From NCBI RefSeq assembly GCF_022267315.1, contig NZ_JAIKLE010000005.1, forward strand, positions 186,001 to 250,000: a DNA stretch of 64,000 nucleotides, in the 5' to 3' direction. Numbering within the stretch: the first letter of the stretch is position 1; every line of letters starts with the position of its first letter. Below are positions 1 through 8,871 of this stretch, in pieces. Source of the DNA: Maribellus maritimus. Lineage in GTDB: Bacteria > Bacteroidota > Bacteroidia > Bacteroidales > Prolixibacteraceae. A program made the position numbers and the translations under genes. Under the pieces are notes generated by a model. The model was not told the DNA's origin and ran no database searches. It saw only the letters and a program-made list of their open reading frames with translations.

Positions 1-1
1 A

Positions 2-1120
2 CTCTTAAAAAAAACAATTCTGCCACTGCTACTATTATTGCTCACTTATACTTTATTTGGACAAAGAGGATATCTTGTAACCGACAGCACCACGTTGAGT
101 GGAATAAAAATAATGGATAAAGGAAAAACAGGAAACGCCTTGTGGTGTGAAATAAAAAAAGAAAATAAAACACAAAAATTTTCTCCCGATGATGCAAAAG
201 AATATGGATTTCATGATGGACGAACCTATGTGTCAAAAGAAATACCATATTCCGATTCAACCAGGCGTTTCTTTCTTGAACAACTCGCAGAGGGAAAACT
301 AACGCTGTTTTATCTTGCCGAAAAAAAACATCATACTTTTTTCATAGAAAAGGACAGTACTTCTTTTTCTGAACTTCGCAAAGGAAAGAAACATAAAGAT
401 TCATATTTCCAAAATCAGCTAGAGAAAATTACATCCGATTTCCCTGTAATTAAAGAGAATGCCCGTTTTGTTAATTATAATCCAGAGGACTTAGGAAGAT
501 TTATTACCGATTATAACAACCGTTTGTACCGTCCATTTCCTCGTATAAGGATAGGAATTGTTGTCGTCTCCGAAATGTCGAAATTTAAAGCATCCTCACC
601 AAAAACAGATGGTTATAAATACATATTAGACTATAGTAAAGTAGATTTCAAATATCAAAATTCGTTGAGCGGTGGACTATTAATAGACCTACCGGTATCA
701 GCGAGTTATTTTTCATCACACATGGAAATCCAATTTGTAAAACATAATTATTCATATTCAGTTGGAGTGAACGAAAAGACGATCGATATATCGACCAATC
801 TTTCATCTATAAAAACGCCGGTATTATTGCGATATACTTACCCGTTAAAAAAAATAAGCCCGTTCATTAATGGCGGAGCTATTATTGCTTACAACACCGA
901 TAAAAAAACACAAATGTCAGGTGTGGAATCTTCGGAAAATTTAATCAGCGCTCCAACCATCTCATACCTTCAGGAGGGATTTGCTGCCGGAGGAGGTATA
1001 GAATACCGACTAAATTACAAACATTCGCTTTTTTTTGAAATAAGATATAATAAACTCTATAGCAATGACGCAACGTTAAACAACACAGATATCCAATTTT
1101 TAAGCGGTTTTAACTTCTAA
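2..1120 (+). CDS. Outer-membrane beta-barrel-like protein, 5'-truncated by window edge
   Basis: Partial gene. The frame is open from base 2, and the first codons read LLKKTILPLLLLLLTYTLFG, a typical signal-peptide hydrophobic core ending near FGQ. The true start therefore lies just before the window, and the TTG at 38 inside the core is not the start. After the signal there is an N-terminal module of about 120 residues containing GRTYVSKEIPY and a run ending in FFIEK. The C-terminal half (about residues 170-360) alternates polar and aromatic residues and ends in LSGFNF with a terminal Phe, as outer-membrane barrels do. The next gene has the same architecture, so the two look like tandem paralogues. 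The family occurs widely in Bacteroidota as uncharacterised porin-like proteins; no substrate can be assigned. Confidence 0.7.
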   Translation, partial: LLKKTILPLLLLLLTYTLFGQRGYLVTDSTTLSGIKIMDKGKTGNALWCEIKKENKTQKFSPDDAKEYGFHDGRTYVSKEIPYSDSTRRFFLEQLAEGKLTLFYLAEKKHHTFFIEKDSTSFSELRKGKKHKDSYFQNQLEKITSDFPVIKENARFVNYNPEDLGRFITDYNNRLYRPFPRIRIGIVVVSEMSKFKASSPKTDGYKYILDYSKVDFKYQNSLSGGLLIDLPVSASYFSSHMEIQFVKHNYSYSVGVNEKTIDISTNLSSIKTPVLLRYTYPLKKISPFINGGAIIAYNTDKKTQMSGVESSENLISAPTISYLQEGFAAGGGIEYRLNYKHSLFFEIRYNKLYSNDATLNNTDIQFLSGFNF

Positions 1121-1179
1121 TTGAAATCTTCAAATTGTCTTAACCCCTGGCTATTTTCAAAACTAAAAAAGATAAAACG

Positions 1180-2457
1180 ATGAAAACTTCAGTCTTTTAT
1201 TACGCTCAAAAAAAACTCAGATTTAAAAATACAACAATTAAAAAATTCTTTTCTACAGTTTTGTTTCTCTTTCTGTCATATTTTATCGACGCACAAACTA
1301 ATTTTCGTCCGGGGTATTACATCACCTGGGAAAATGATACTGTTTACGGATTTATCGATTACAGGGGCGAAATCAGAAATTCCAGTTTTTGTTCATTCAA
1401 AGAAAATGAAAAATCAGAATCTGTTAGGTTTGAACCATCAGAAATTAAGGCATACCGCTTTACCGACAGTAAATATTACATTTCAAAAGAGATAAAAATT
1501 GACGACAGAGAAAAGCAGGTTTTTGTAGAATTCCTGCTGAATGGAATTATTGATTTGTATTTCTATCGCGACATAAATAATTATATGTACCTGATTGAAG
1601 GAGAGAATGGACAACTCGTTGAACTCACCAATGAGAAAAATACTGAATATATTGCAGGAAAAGGCGAAACCGAAAGAAAAACACTAAAATATATCGGGCA
1701 GTTAAAAGCTACGCTGGCGGATTGTAAAGAAATTCAAAAGGATATTGAAAACGTAGCACTAGAACACGAATCGCTGATCAATATCACCAAAGAATATCAC
1801 GATTATATGTGTGACGATGAACAATGCATCATTTATGAAAAACAGGTGCAAAAGAGTAAAATTAAAATCGCGCCGGTAATAGGTGGTGGAATTTCGTCAC
1901 TGTATTTTGATAAAGGCGAATTTTCGAATTACAATTTTGACAACACGCAGTTTCCAATGATTGGTTTACTGATTAATATTTCTTTGCCCAAGTGGAACGA
2001 AAAATTATCGATGGAGATCGAAGCGGACTTTTCCAAGCTTGATTTTCAAGGCTCGTACATTGACGACCATTCGAGTTTTAAAACAGATTATTACAACGCA
2101 CAAATTAATGTAATTTCATTTCAGCCGTCAGTAGCTTTAAAATATAAATTTGGAAATGGTAATATCAAGCCAACTTTAGCTGCCGGAATATATTCCAATT
2201 TTTTAGTTTCTCCCGATGAAAAAGTAGGCAAAAAAAGCATTCATACCGATGCTGAATATAACTCTGAAACTTACGAGACTCCTCTTGCATCGAATGTTTT
2301 CGGTGTGCTTTTGCAAGCAGGATGTAATTTCGAACTTAAAAACCGAACTCTATTTTCAAATATAAAAATTTGCCAAACTGCACTAAAAGAAGCTGGTGTT
2401 TCAACTTTTGTAAATTCAGCAAATTTGAGTGTTGGAATGTATCTTTCAAAAAATTAG
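1180..2457 (+). CDS. Outer-membrane beta-barrel-like protein, paralogue of the upstream gene
   Basis: A 425-aa protein whose signal-anchor-like segment (about residues 22-38, FFSTVLFLFLSYFIDAQ) is preceded by an unusually long basic N-terminus. A Met further in might be the real start, but none is obviously better. The N-terminal module shares a pattern with the previous gene: a G..D..G-type strand, a YRFTDSKYYISKEI segment, then a hydrophobic-aromatic stretch and a YLIEGENGQLVEL segment. A short Cys-containing linker (YMCDDEQCIIYEKQ) precedes the C-terminal barrel-like region (about 225-425). The gap to the upstream gene is 59 bases, so co-transcription is likely. The function is unknown, and an envelope location is inferred from the signal and barrel pattern. 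Confidence 0.65.
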   Translation: MKTSVFYYAQKKLRFKNTTIKKFFSTVLFLFLSYFIDAQTNFRPGYYITWENDTVYGFIDYRGEIRNSSFCSFKENEKSESVRFEPSEIKAYRFTDSKYYISKEIKIDDREKQVFVEFLLNGIIDLYFYRDINNYMYLIEGENGQLVELTNEKNTEYIAGKGETERKTLKYIGQLKATLADCKEIQKDIENVALEHESLINITKEYHDYMCDDEQCIIYEKQVQKSKIKIAPVIGGGISSLYFDKGEFSNYNFDNTQFPMIGLLINISLPKWNEKLSMEIEADFSKLDFQGSYIDDHSSFKTDYYNAQINVISFQPSVALKYKFGNGNIKPTLAAGIYSNFLVSPDEKVGKKSIHTDAEYNSETYETPLASNVFGVLLQAGCNFELKNRTLFSNIKICQTALKEAGVSTFVNSANLSVGMYLSKN

Positions 2458-2521
2458 TCCGCGACACAAAAAGCATAAAATCGAGTTTAAACCGGAGCTA
2501 ACTTTTTTAATATCCCGTGTA

Positions 2522-3094
2522 TTAAACGAGTAACTTCAATTTTGGCTCGTTTTTCTGTTGCTTTTCAGATGTAAGTGAAAGCAGCTCATTAACACTTGTC
2601 GTCCAGTTGTTACCAACAATTTCAAAATCGTTTGTTTTATTTAAAGTAAATAACCAATGATGTAAACGTCTTGTAATTCTATCCGGCGATTCCTGAAACC
2701 GATAGTTTGAATGCATATTTACTTCTACCGTTGCACCTTTAAATTTGTAGTTTATCCCAAAAGAACCGATTGAATATTTGTAAGTGGGATTACAAACATC
2801 TGCCTGGCTGATAAAAAGGGAACCACTCTTCTGTATCGTTCTATAACTTTGTTGTACAGAACTCTTCAATTTATTCAGAACCGTTTCGTTTTCAACAACA
2901 AGCTTCTGTGTGTCAACAACCATACTTTTTCCTTGTCCCCGAAAATAGTTTATCAAAAATTTTCTGGGTAGTTTGAACAAAGAAATGTATAACATCGCCA
3001 GAACAGAATTGAATTTTCTTTTAAAAAAATCTTCGCTTATTTTCGGCACAAAATGGTTCCACAGGTACAGGTCGATACTCATTAATAGTTTCAT
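2522..3094 (-). CDS. Hypothetical protein, 190 aa
   Basis: I do not recognise this gene. It encodes a basic 190-aa protein without a clear signal peptide; the first 50 residues are hydrophobic-basic and may be amphipathic helices (FKRKFNSVLAMLYISLFKLP). The C-terminal half has a compact beta-rich look: GSFGINYKFKG, then VEVNMHSNYRF, then SPDRITRRLHHWLF and a final WTTSVNELL. Small standalone folds of this kind occur as C-terminal modules of larger secreted Bacteroidota proteins, but that is only a resemblance. The gene stands alone, convergent with the barrel gene to its left and divergent from mutS2. An ATG four codons inside the called start is an alternative. Confidence 0.55.
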   Translation of the reverse strand: MKLLMSIDLYLWNHFVPKISEDFFKRKFNSVLAMLYISLFKLPRKFLINYFRGQGKSMVVDTQKLVVENETVLNKLKSSVQQSYRTIQKSGSLFISQADVCNPTYKYSIGSFGINYKFKGATVEVNMHSNYRFQESPDRITRRLHHWLFTLNKTNDFEIVGNNWTTSVNELLSLTSEKQQKNEPKLKLLV

Positions 3095-3271
3095 AACCAG
3101 AAGTATTTTATAATTTCAACAATCAAAACCACCATAATTTAATGTATATCCCGAAAAAAGAACACCACAAAACACAGTATGTTTTTAGAGAAATGTGAAT
3201 AAATCTAAAAAAAGCAGACAACTCAAAACCAAAACATTAAATTTTAAACTTTCTACCTAAAAGCGATTTAT

Positions 3272-3279
3272 TATTTTTG
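3272..3279 (+). promoter_or_regulatory. Putative -7 element for mutS2
   Basis: TATTTTTG matches the Bacteroidota sigma-ABfr -7 consensus TAnnTTTG and lies 18 bases before the mutS2 ATG. No clean -33 TTG is visible at the usual distance, so the call rests on the -7 box alone. Confidence 0.4.
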
Positions 3280-3297
3280 CGCTGAAAAACAAAGACA

Positions 3298-5790
3298 ATG
3301 CAGAAAATTTATCCTGAAAATTTTGAAGTAAAAATCGGGTTCGACCGTATTCGTGAAATGCTACACAACAAATGCCTGAGTACCATGGGAAGCGAATGGG
3401 TAGATGAAATGCATTTTCAGGAAGAATTCGAAAATATTCAGAATCAGCTGGGAGAAGTTGATGAATTTTGTCGGATTATCCGCGAATTTGACAACTTCCC
3501 GGCCACTCATTTTTTCGATTTACGCAGTGCTCTGCAGAAAATAAAAACCGAAGGTCGTTTTTTGGAGATATCAGAACTGTTTGACTTGAAACGTTCGCTG
3601 GAATCGATTCGCGCCATTGTTTTCTTTTTCAACAAACAGGACGAAGAAGTATTTCCCCTGTTAAAAAAGAAAATTACTGCCGTTCAGATTTTTCCATACA
3701 TCTACGATCGTATAGACAGTATCCTGAATAAATTTGGTAAAATCCGCGATAACGCTTCACCCGAACTGGCACAAATCAGAAAAGATATTATTTCAAGGCA
3801 ATCGAGCATGTCGAAACGGCTGCACGCTATTTTAAAACAAGCGCAAAAAGACGGGTTAGTTGATGAAGAAGCAACCATTTCTATTCGCGACGGGCGCGCT
3901 GTAATTCCGGTTTCATCAGGCAATAAACGAAAATTACAGGGAATTATTTATGATGAATCGGCAACCGGAAAAACGTCGTATGTAGAGCCAAATGAAATCG
4001 TGGAGATGAACAACGAAATCCGCGAACTGGAATATGCCGAACGACGTGAAATCGTTAAAATCCTAACCGATTTTGCCAACGATATTCGCCCCTATCTGGA
4101 CGAACTTTTTTATTCTTACGATTTTCTGGGTGAGATTGATTTTATTCGTGCCAAAGCAATGCTGGCAGTTGAGTTCGATGCCATTAAACCTGATGTACAA
4201 AACCAGCCGGTTGTTGACTGGTACCAGGCAATTCACCCGCTCCTTCAAAAAACGTTAAAAAAAGAAAACCGGAAAATCGTTCCTCTAAATATCCGCTTAA
4301 CCGAAGAAAAACATATTTTGCTGATATCGGGGCCAAACGCCGGAGGAAAGTCTGTCTGCCTGAAAACCGTGGGATTACTGCAATACATGTTGCAGTGCGG
4401 ACTTTTAGTTTCCATCAGCGAAGGAAGTAAAACCGGTATTTTCAGCCGCCTTTTTATTGACATCGGCGATGAGCAGTCGATGGAAAACGACCTGAGTACC
4501 TACAGTTCGCACCTGATGAACATGAAACATTTTGTGAAGTTCAGCGATGAAAAAACACTCATCCTCATCGACGAATTTGGAACAGGAACAGAACCCATGC
4601 TGGGAGGTGCAATTGCAGAAGCTATTCTGGATCAGCTCAACCAATTGCGAGCATTTGGTGTGATTACAACGCACTACACCAACCTGAAACATTTTGCTTC
4701 TTCAGCGGAAGGAATTGAAAACGGAGCGATGTTGTATGATTCGCAACATATGAACCCCTTGTTTCAACTGGAAATAGGGAAACCCGGGAGTTCTTTTGCT
4801 TTTGAAATCGCACGAAAAATTGGTTTGCCCGAAGATATTTTGGAAAAAGCGACCGAAAAAGTGGGGAAAAAGCATATCGATTTTGATCGTAACCTGCGAC
4901 AAATCAATCGCGACAAACGCTACTGGGAAAGTAAACGGAAAAAAATTCGCCAGGTGGAAAAAATCCTGGATGAAATGGCGGCCAATTATGAAAGTGAATT
5001 ACAGGAAACCAAAAAGCTGCGAAAAGAAGTGCTGGCTAAGGCCAAAGAAGATGCAGACGGATTGCTTTCAGGCGTAAACAAAAAAATTGAAAATACCATT
5101 CAGGAAATCAGGGATGCACAGGCAGAGAGAGAACGTACAAAAAAGGCGAGGGAAGAACTGGACGACCTGAAAAAACTTGTAAAACACAAGAGTGACAGCG
5201 ACGATAAATTTATTCAGCAAAAAATTGACAAACTCCGTCAACGCGAAGACAAGCGGAATAAACGACGTCCGAAAGATGAAAAAAAACCAATTCCAAAAGA
5301 AAAACTGGAAGAACGAGTAGAATTAAAACCCGGTGATAAAGTTCAGATTAAAGGTCAGAATACAGTAGGCGACCTGATTGAATTAAATGATAAAAACGCG
5401 GTGGTTGCATTTGGACAACTGATTACAACATTACCCCGAAAACAGGTAGAACGCATCAGCAATAACGAAGCAAAAAAACTGGAAAAAGGAAAACGTACGG
5501 GGAATTCATCTCTAACCCAAAATTTCTCGCAACGGCGTTTAACATTTAAACCTGAAATTGATATTCGCGGACAACGTGTAGAAGAGGCCATTTCAAAAAT
5601 TCAGGAATTTATTGATGAAGCCATTATGTTTGAAGTGGCGCAATTGCGGATTCTTCACGGAAAAGGCCACGGCATTTTAAAATCAACTATTCGCGACTAT
5701 TTACGTTCGGAACCCATGGTACGCAGCTACAAAGACGAACATGTGGATTTTGGTGGTGCGGGAATTACAGTGGTGAATCTGGCTTTGTAA
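3298..5790 (+). CDS. mutS2: MutS2 family endonuclease/ATPase
   Basis: An 830-aa MutS-family protein of the MutS2 branch. It has no N-terminal mismatch-recognition domain and begins directly with the core/lever region. The ATPase is complete: Walker A SGPNAGGKS at residues 344-352, Walker B LILIDEFGTG near 422-431, and the STH motif region around VITTHYTNLKH. A long charged coiled coil (about 520-650) follows. The C-terminus is an Smr nuclease domain with DIRGQRVEEA and LRILHGKGHG. MutS2 proteins suppress recombination, and in some bacteria they rescue collided ribosomes by means of Smr; which job applies here is not visible. The gene is monocistronic, convergent with the downstream dehydratase gene. 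Confidence 0.95.
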   Translation: MQKIYPENFEVKIGFDRIREMLHNKCLSTMGSEWVDEMHFQEEFENIQNQLGEVDEFCRIIREFDNFPATHFFDLRSALQKIKTEGRFLEISELFDLKRSLESIRAIVFFFNKQDEEVFPLLKKKITAVQIFPYIYDRIDSILNKFGKIRDNASPELAQIRKDIISRQSSMSKRLHAILKQAQKDGLVDEEATISIRDGRAVIPVSSGNKRKLQGIIYDESATGKTSYVEPNEIVEMNNEIRELEYAERREIVKILTDFANDIRPYLDELFYSYDFLGEIDFIRAKAMLAVEFDAIKPDVQNQPVVDWYQAIHPLLQKTLKKENRKIVPLNIRLTEEKHILLISGPNAGGKSVCLKTVGLLQYMLQCGLLVSISEGSKTGIFSRLFIDIGDEQSMENDLSTYSSHLMNMKHFVKFSDEKTLILIDEFGTGTEPMLGGAIAEAILDQLNQLRAFGVITTHYTNLKHFASSAEGIENGAMLYDSQHMNPLFQLEIGKPGSSFAFEIARKIGLPEDILEKATEKVGKKHIDFDRNLRQINRDKRYWESKRKKIRQVEKILDEMAANYESELQETKKLRKEVLAKAKEDADGLLSGVNKKIENTIQEIRDAQAERERTKKAREELDDLKKLVKHKSDSDDKFIQQKIDKLRQREDKRNKRRPKDEKKPIPKEKLEERVELKPGDKVQIKGQNTVGDLIELNDKNAVVAFGQLITTLPRKQVERISNNEAKKLEKGKRTGNSSLTQNFSQRRLTFKPEIDIRGQRVEEAISKIQEFIDEAIMFEVAQLRILHGKGHGILKSTIRDYLRSEPMVRSYKDEHVDFGGAGITVVNLAL

Positions 5791-5820
5791 CGAAACCTGC
5801 CCTATCCCCTCAAAGGACGT

Positions 5821-5842
5821 AAAAAAAGGGAGCGGAACTCCC
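5821..5842 (-). terminator. Intrinsic terminator of the carbinolamine dehydratase gene
   Basis: Read on the minus strand, a GGGAG/CTCCC stem with a 5-base loop is followed at once by seven T. It lies between the convergent stop codons of mutS2 and the dehydratase gene. Confidence 0.75.
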
Positions 5843-5849
5843 GTAATTC

Positions 5850-6176
5850 TTACAATTCATCAATTTTTGCAGCCATAATAAAATCATTCTCTGACAGACC
5901 TCCGATGGCATGCGTGCTCAACTCTACATCAACACTTTTGTAGTGGACACAAAGGTCAGGATGGTGGTCCTCATTCTCGGCAATCCGCGCCACTTCCTGT
6001 GCAAAAGCCATACTTCGTTTAAAATTTTCAAATGGAAAACTGTACTTTATTGTTTTATTGTCGATCACTTTCCAATCGTTTTTTAACCTTTCCAAATATT
6101 TTTCAATCTTTTCGCTCTTTAATGGTTCTTCATTTCCGTTGCAGGGTTCACATTTTTGTTCTTTTAATAGTAACAT
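5850..6176 (-). CDS. phhB: 4a-hydroxytetrahydrobiopterin (pterin-4a-carbinolamine) dehydratase
   Basis: A 108-aa protein of usual length for the PCD/DCoH family. The active-site signature ENEDHHPDL is present (the His-His-Pro motif), and the domain ends normally with THAIGGLSENDFIMAAKID. The enzyme dehydrates 4a-hydroxy-tetrahydropterin, which regenerates the cofactor of aromatic amino acid hydroxylases. No such hydroxylase is in this window, and family members also have proposed roles in molybdopterin chemistry. An N-terminal CEPCNG segment adds two cysteines outside the conserved fold. It is a single gene with its own downstream terminator. Confidence 0.9.
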   Translation of the reverse strand: MLLLKEQKCEPCNGNEEPLKSEKIEKYLERLKNDWKVIDNKTIKYSFPFENFKRSMAFAQEVARIAENEDHHPDLCVHYKSVDVELSTHAIGGLSENDFIMAAKIDEL

Positions 6177-6494
6177 AATATTTCAATTTTTATGATTCAT
6201 AATTTACAGTTAAAGTCAGTGAAAAGAATATGCCATAAATTGTAAGCTGGCCGAATAACCGCTAGACAGCCGCAAAAACCGGTTTAAACCATTTAGATTT
6301 TAAAAAATTGTGGATTCGATGCACGGGAGATGGGAAAGCTGTTCCACACCAAACTTCAACACAAAAAGAAATAGACTCTGATTTTCAACAAAATAAAACA
6401 CAGGAACGGCGTTTTCTCATAAAAAAGACATGTACTCCGAAATTTGGCATATTATTGGGACATTTACTTATGTTATTAAAAAAGAGGAGAAGTT
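6177..6494. other. Gene-free leader region with overlapping palindromes
   Basis: Between the divergent dehydratase and small coiled-coil genes. Two overlapping perfect palindromes, AAACCGGTTT (6276-6285) and GGTTTAAACC (6281-6290), look operator-like. A 66-codon frame at 6308-6508 has a poor start and unlikely composition and is not called. Confidence 0.5.
6485..6489 (+). promoter_or_regulatory. Shine-Dalgarno AGGAG
   Basis: AGGAG lies five bases before the ATG at 6495. Strong Shine-Dalgarno sites are uncommon in this phylum, and this one fixes the start of the small coiled-coil gene. Confidence 0.6.
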
Positions 6495-6851
6495 ATGGAA
6501 ACACATGAAAAATTTAAAACAGAAATAAACCAAAAATTAAGTGAAGCAAACGCAAAAATTGTGGATTTAAGAAGGCGATCAAAAGAAAAAGGAAATACAG
6601 ACGTAAAAAAGGATTTGTCAGTTATTTTACGACATCTGGAATCAGTACGCAACAACATCATGCTACAATATGAAAAAATCGACAAAACACAAAAGAAACA
6701 GGACGAGTTTCCCGAGTTGAAAAAAAATATTTACAGAAGTTTCGACTCATTTGAAGAGGCATTTTCACAGGCTGGTTCTTTGGTAAAACCGAGCAAATTC
6801 AGAACACGGGAGCGTTCAGTTGACTTTAATAATCCATTTGGAAACAGATAA
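6495..6851 (+). CDS. Small charged coiled-coil protein, hypothetical
   Basis: A 118-aa, strongly charged protein with heptad-like Leu/Ile spacing (KLSEANAKIVDLRRRSKEKG, then VILRHLESVRNNIMLQYEKI) and a final Arg-rich tail. No signal peptide, membrane segment or recognised domain is seen. The start is supported by AGGAG five bases upstream, and the gene ends just before a strong terminator, both of which argue for a real gene. Its helical size and charge suggest an oligomeric cytoplasmic protein, possibly stress-related. That is a guess from composition only. Confidence 0.6.
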   Translation: METHEKFKTEINQKLSEANAKIVDLRRRSKEKGNTDVKKDLSVILRHLESVRNNIMLQYEKIDKTQKKQDEFPELKKNIYRSFDSFEEAFSQAGSLVKPSKFRTRERSVDFNNPFGNR

Positions 6852-6871
6852 TATTCCTGATTCAGAGAGTC

Positions 6872-6915
6872 AAAAAGGGAAGCAAAATCCGGGAAACGGA
6901 TACGCCTCCCTTTTT
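6872..6915. terminator. Bidirectional terminator between convergent genes
   Basis: A 9-bp outer stem AAAAAGGGA/TCCCTTTTT encloses a second 5-bp hairpin ATCCG/CGGAT with a GGAAA loop. A and T tracts flank both sides, so it can serve the coiled-coil gene (+) and aconitase (-). The last base touches the aconitase stop codon. Confidence 0.85.
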
Positions 6916-8867
6916 TATTTTTTTCTTTTTCTCAAAAAATTGATTAATCCTCCAGCTAGTAACAGATTCTTTTGCTGCTGCGTTAATTTACAAACGACCG
7001 GAAATTCCGCCCCTGAAATTTTGTTTACAACAAGGGCTGGTTTGCTCTCACGAATTGCTTCCCACACAAACTGAAATTCGAGAATATCACCGGAGTCTAT
7101 TTTATCATAATCTCGCTGATCTTTAAAGAAAAAAGGAACAATACCGTAATTCACCAGATTTTGAAAGCCAATACGGGCATAATTTTTTGCAATAACTGCT
7201 TTTTGCCCCAAATAGCGAGGTGCAATTGCTGCATGCTCACGGCTGGAACCCTGTGCGTAATTTTCTCCTGCCACAACCACATGCCCGCCATCCGATTCTT
7301 TCATCGTCAAAGCTTTATCAAAAAATTCCTGATCGATTACATAATATGCGTATTTACTGATGGCTTCAATATTACTTCGTAACGGTAGAACTTCTGCCCC
7401 CGCTTTTAAAATTTCATCAGTAGAAATATTATCTTCCATTTTTAAAGCTACCGGCACTTTAAACGAATCTTCCACAGCTTCAAAATCGGGTAGCGACTTT
7501 ATGTTTGGCCCTTTTTTCAATTCTATATCTTCATTTTTTTGTGCAGGAGGAACCAACATAAATGTATTTTTAGAAGCGTTTTCCGGCTCTTCATATTTGG
7601 GATATTTCATATACTTCCCATATTTTTTGGGATTGGTTATTTTCCCGAACAATGCAGAAACTGCCGCTGTTTCCGGACTACACAAAAACACCTGGTCGTC
7701 GGCAGTACCTGAACGGCCGGGAAAGTTACGCGGCATAGTGCGCAGGCTAATGGTATTGGAAGCAGGCGCCTGCCCCATTCCGATACATCCCATACAACCG
7801 GTTTGATGAAAACGTGCTCCGGCCTGCATCAATGCGTTTATCGCGCCCATTTTACTGAGATCTTCAATTTTTTGCCGGGAGGAAGGGTTGATATCCAGTG
7901 AAACTTCAGGAGGCATATCTTTTCCTTTTACGATTTCACTTACCATCCAAAAATCACGCAAGCCCGGGTTGGCAGAAGATCCAACAACCACCTGCGAAAT
8001 CGGCTCCCCATCCACCTCATACACCGGCACTACTTTACCGGGGCTGCTGGGTTTGGCAATCAATGGCACCAAATCAGGAAGATGGATGTGGTCAGTTTTA
8101 TCATATTTTGCCCCTGCATCGACCGTAATCTCCTGCCAGTCGTTTCCGCGATCTTCCTGTTTGAGCATCACCCAGGTCATATCATCCGACGGAAAAACGC
8201 TGGTTGTTGCCCCCAATTCTGCTCCCATGTTGGCAATCACGTGTCTGTCCCATGCCGAAAGTGTTTTTACCCCTTCTCCAAAATATTCAATAATGTACCC
8301 CACTCCACCTTTTACATCATAGCGTCGTAACATCTCCAGAATAATGTCTTTGGCGCTCACCCAGTCGGGCAATTCTCCTGTAAGTTCCACACCAAATATC
8401 TTAGGCATGGTAATGTAAAAGGGTTCGCCTGCAGCTGCGGTAGCCACGTCGAGTCCGCCGGCACCAATGGCCAGCATCCCCATACTTCCTGCAGAACAGG
8501 TGTGACTGTCGGAGCCAATCATTGATTTCCCCGGTTTTCCAAAACGCTCCATATGAACCACATGACTAATGCCATTTCCCGGCCGGCTAAACCAGTGTCC
8601 AAACTTTTTTGCTGCCGACTGTAAAAACAGATGATCGTCGGCATTCTTAAAATCAGTTTGTAAAAGGTTATGGTCTACATACTGAACTGCAACTTCTGCG
8701 GAAACTCTTTTGATGCCGATTTTTTCCAGCTCCAGCATAATCAAGGTTCCTGTTGCATCCTGTTGTAAAATGTGATCTATTTTTAACCCTATTTCTTCAC
8801 CCGGAACCATTTCTCCGCTTAGCAGATGAGACTGAATGAGTTTTTGTGTGACATTTAATTTTTTCAT
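6915..8867 (-). CDS. Aconitate hydratase, short (Aquifex-type) form
   Basis: A 650-aa aconitase that interconverts citrate and isocitrate in the TCA cycle. It is shorter than the ~890-aa AcnA form and matches the compact type. The 4Fe-4S ligands are visible: Cys in SDSHTCSAG (about residue 123) and the pair in TGCMGCIGMGQ (about 358-361). The swivel domain carries the substrate-binding segment ENYAQGSSREHAA. It starts 4 bases after the ndh stop, so ndh-aconitase is an operon transcribed right to left. The gene product is cytoplasmic, and the cluster is oxygen-sensitive, as in the family. Confidence 0.93.
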   Translation of the reverse strand: MKKLNVTQKLIQSHLLSGEMVPGEEIGLKIDHILQQDATGTLIMLELEKIGIKRVSAEVAVQYVDHNLLQTDFKNADDHLFLQSAAKKFGHWFSRPGNGISHVVHMERFGKPGKSMIGSDSHTCSAGSMGMLAIGAGGLDVATAAAGEPFYITMPKIFGVELTGELPDWVSAKDIILEMLRRYDVKGGVGYIIEYFGEGVKTLSAWDRHVIANMGAELGATTSVFPSDDMTWVMLKQEDRGNDWQEITVDAGAKYDKTDHIHLPDLVPLIAKPSSPGKVVPVYEVDGEPISQVVVGSSANPGLRDFWMVSEIVKGKDMPPEVSLDINPSSRQKIEDLSKMGAINALMQAGARFHQTGCMGCIGMGQAPASNTISLRTMPRNFPGRSGTADDQVFLCSPETAAVSALFGKITNPKKYGKYMKYPKYEEPENASKNTFMLVPPAQKNEDIELKKGPNIKSLPDFEAVEDSFKVPVALKMEDNISTDEILKAGAEVLPLRSNIEAISKYAYYVIDQEFFDKALTMKESDGGHVVVAGENYAQGSSREHAAIAPRYLGQKAVIAKNYARIGFQNLVNYGIVPFFFKDQRDYDKIDSGDILEFQFVWEAIRESKPALVVNKISGAEFPVVCKLTQQQKNLLLAGGLINFLRKRKK

Positions 8868-8871
8868 CTTT

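Noticed and set aside
6308-6508. 66-codon frame upstream of the coiled-coil gene
   Set aside because: Non-ATG start, overlaps the Shine-Dalgarno and start of the better-supported gene.
7360-7806. Plus-strand frames inside aconitase
   Set aside because: They lie opposite conserved aconitase sequence, including the Fe-S ligands, and show no protein family.
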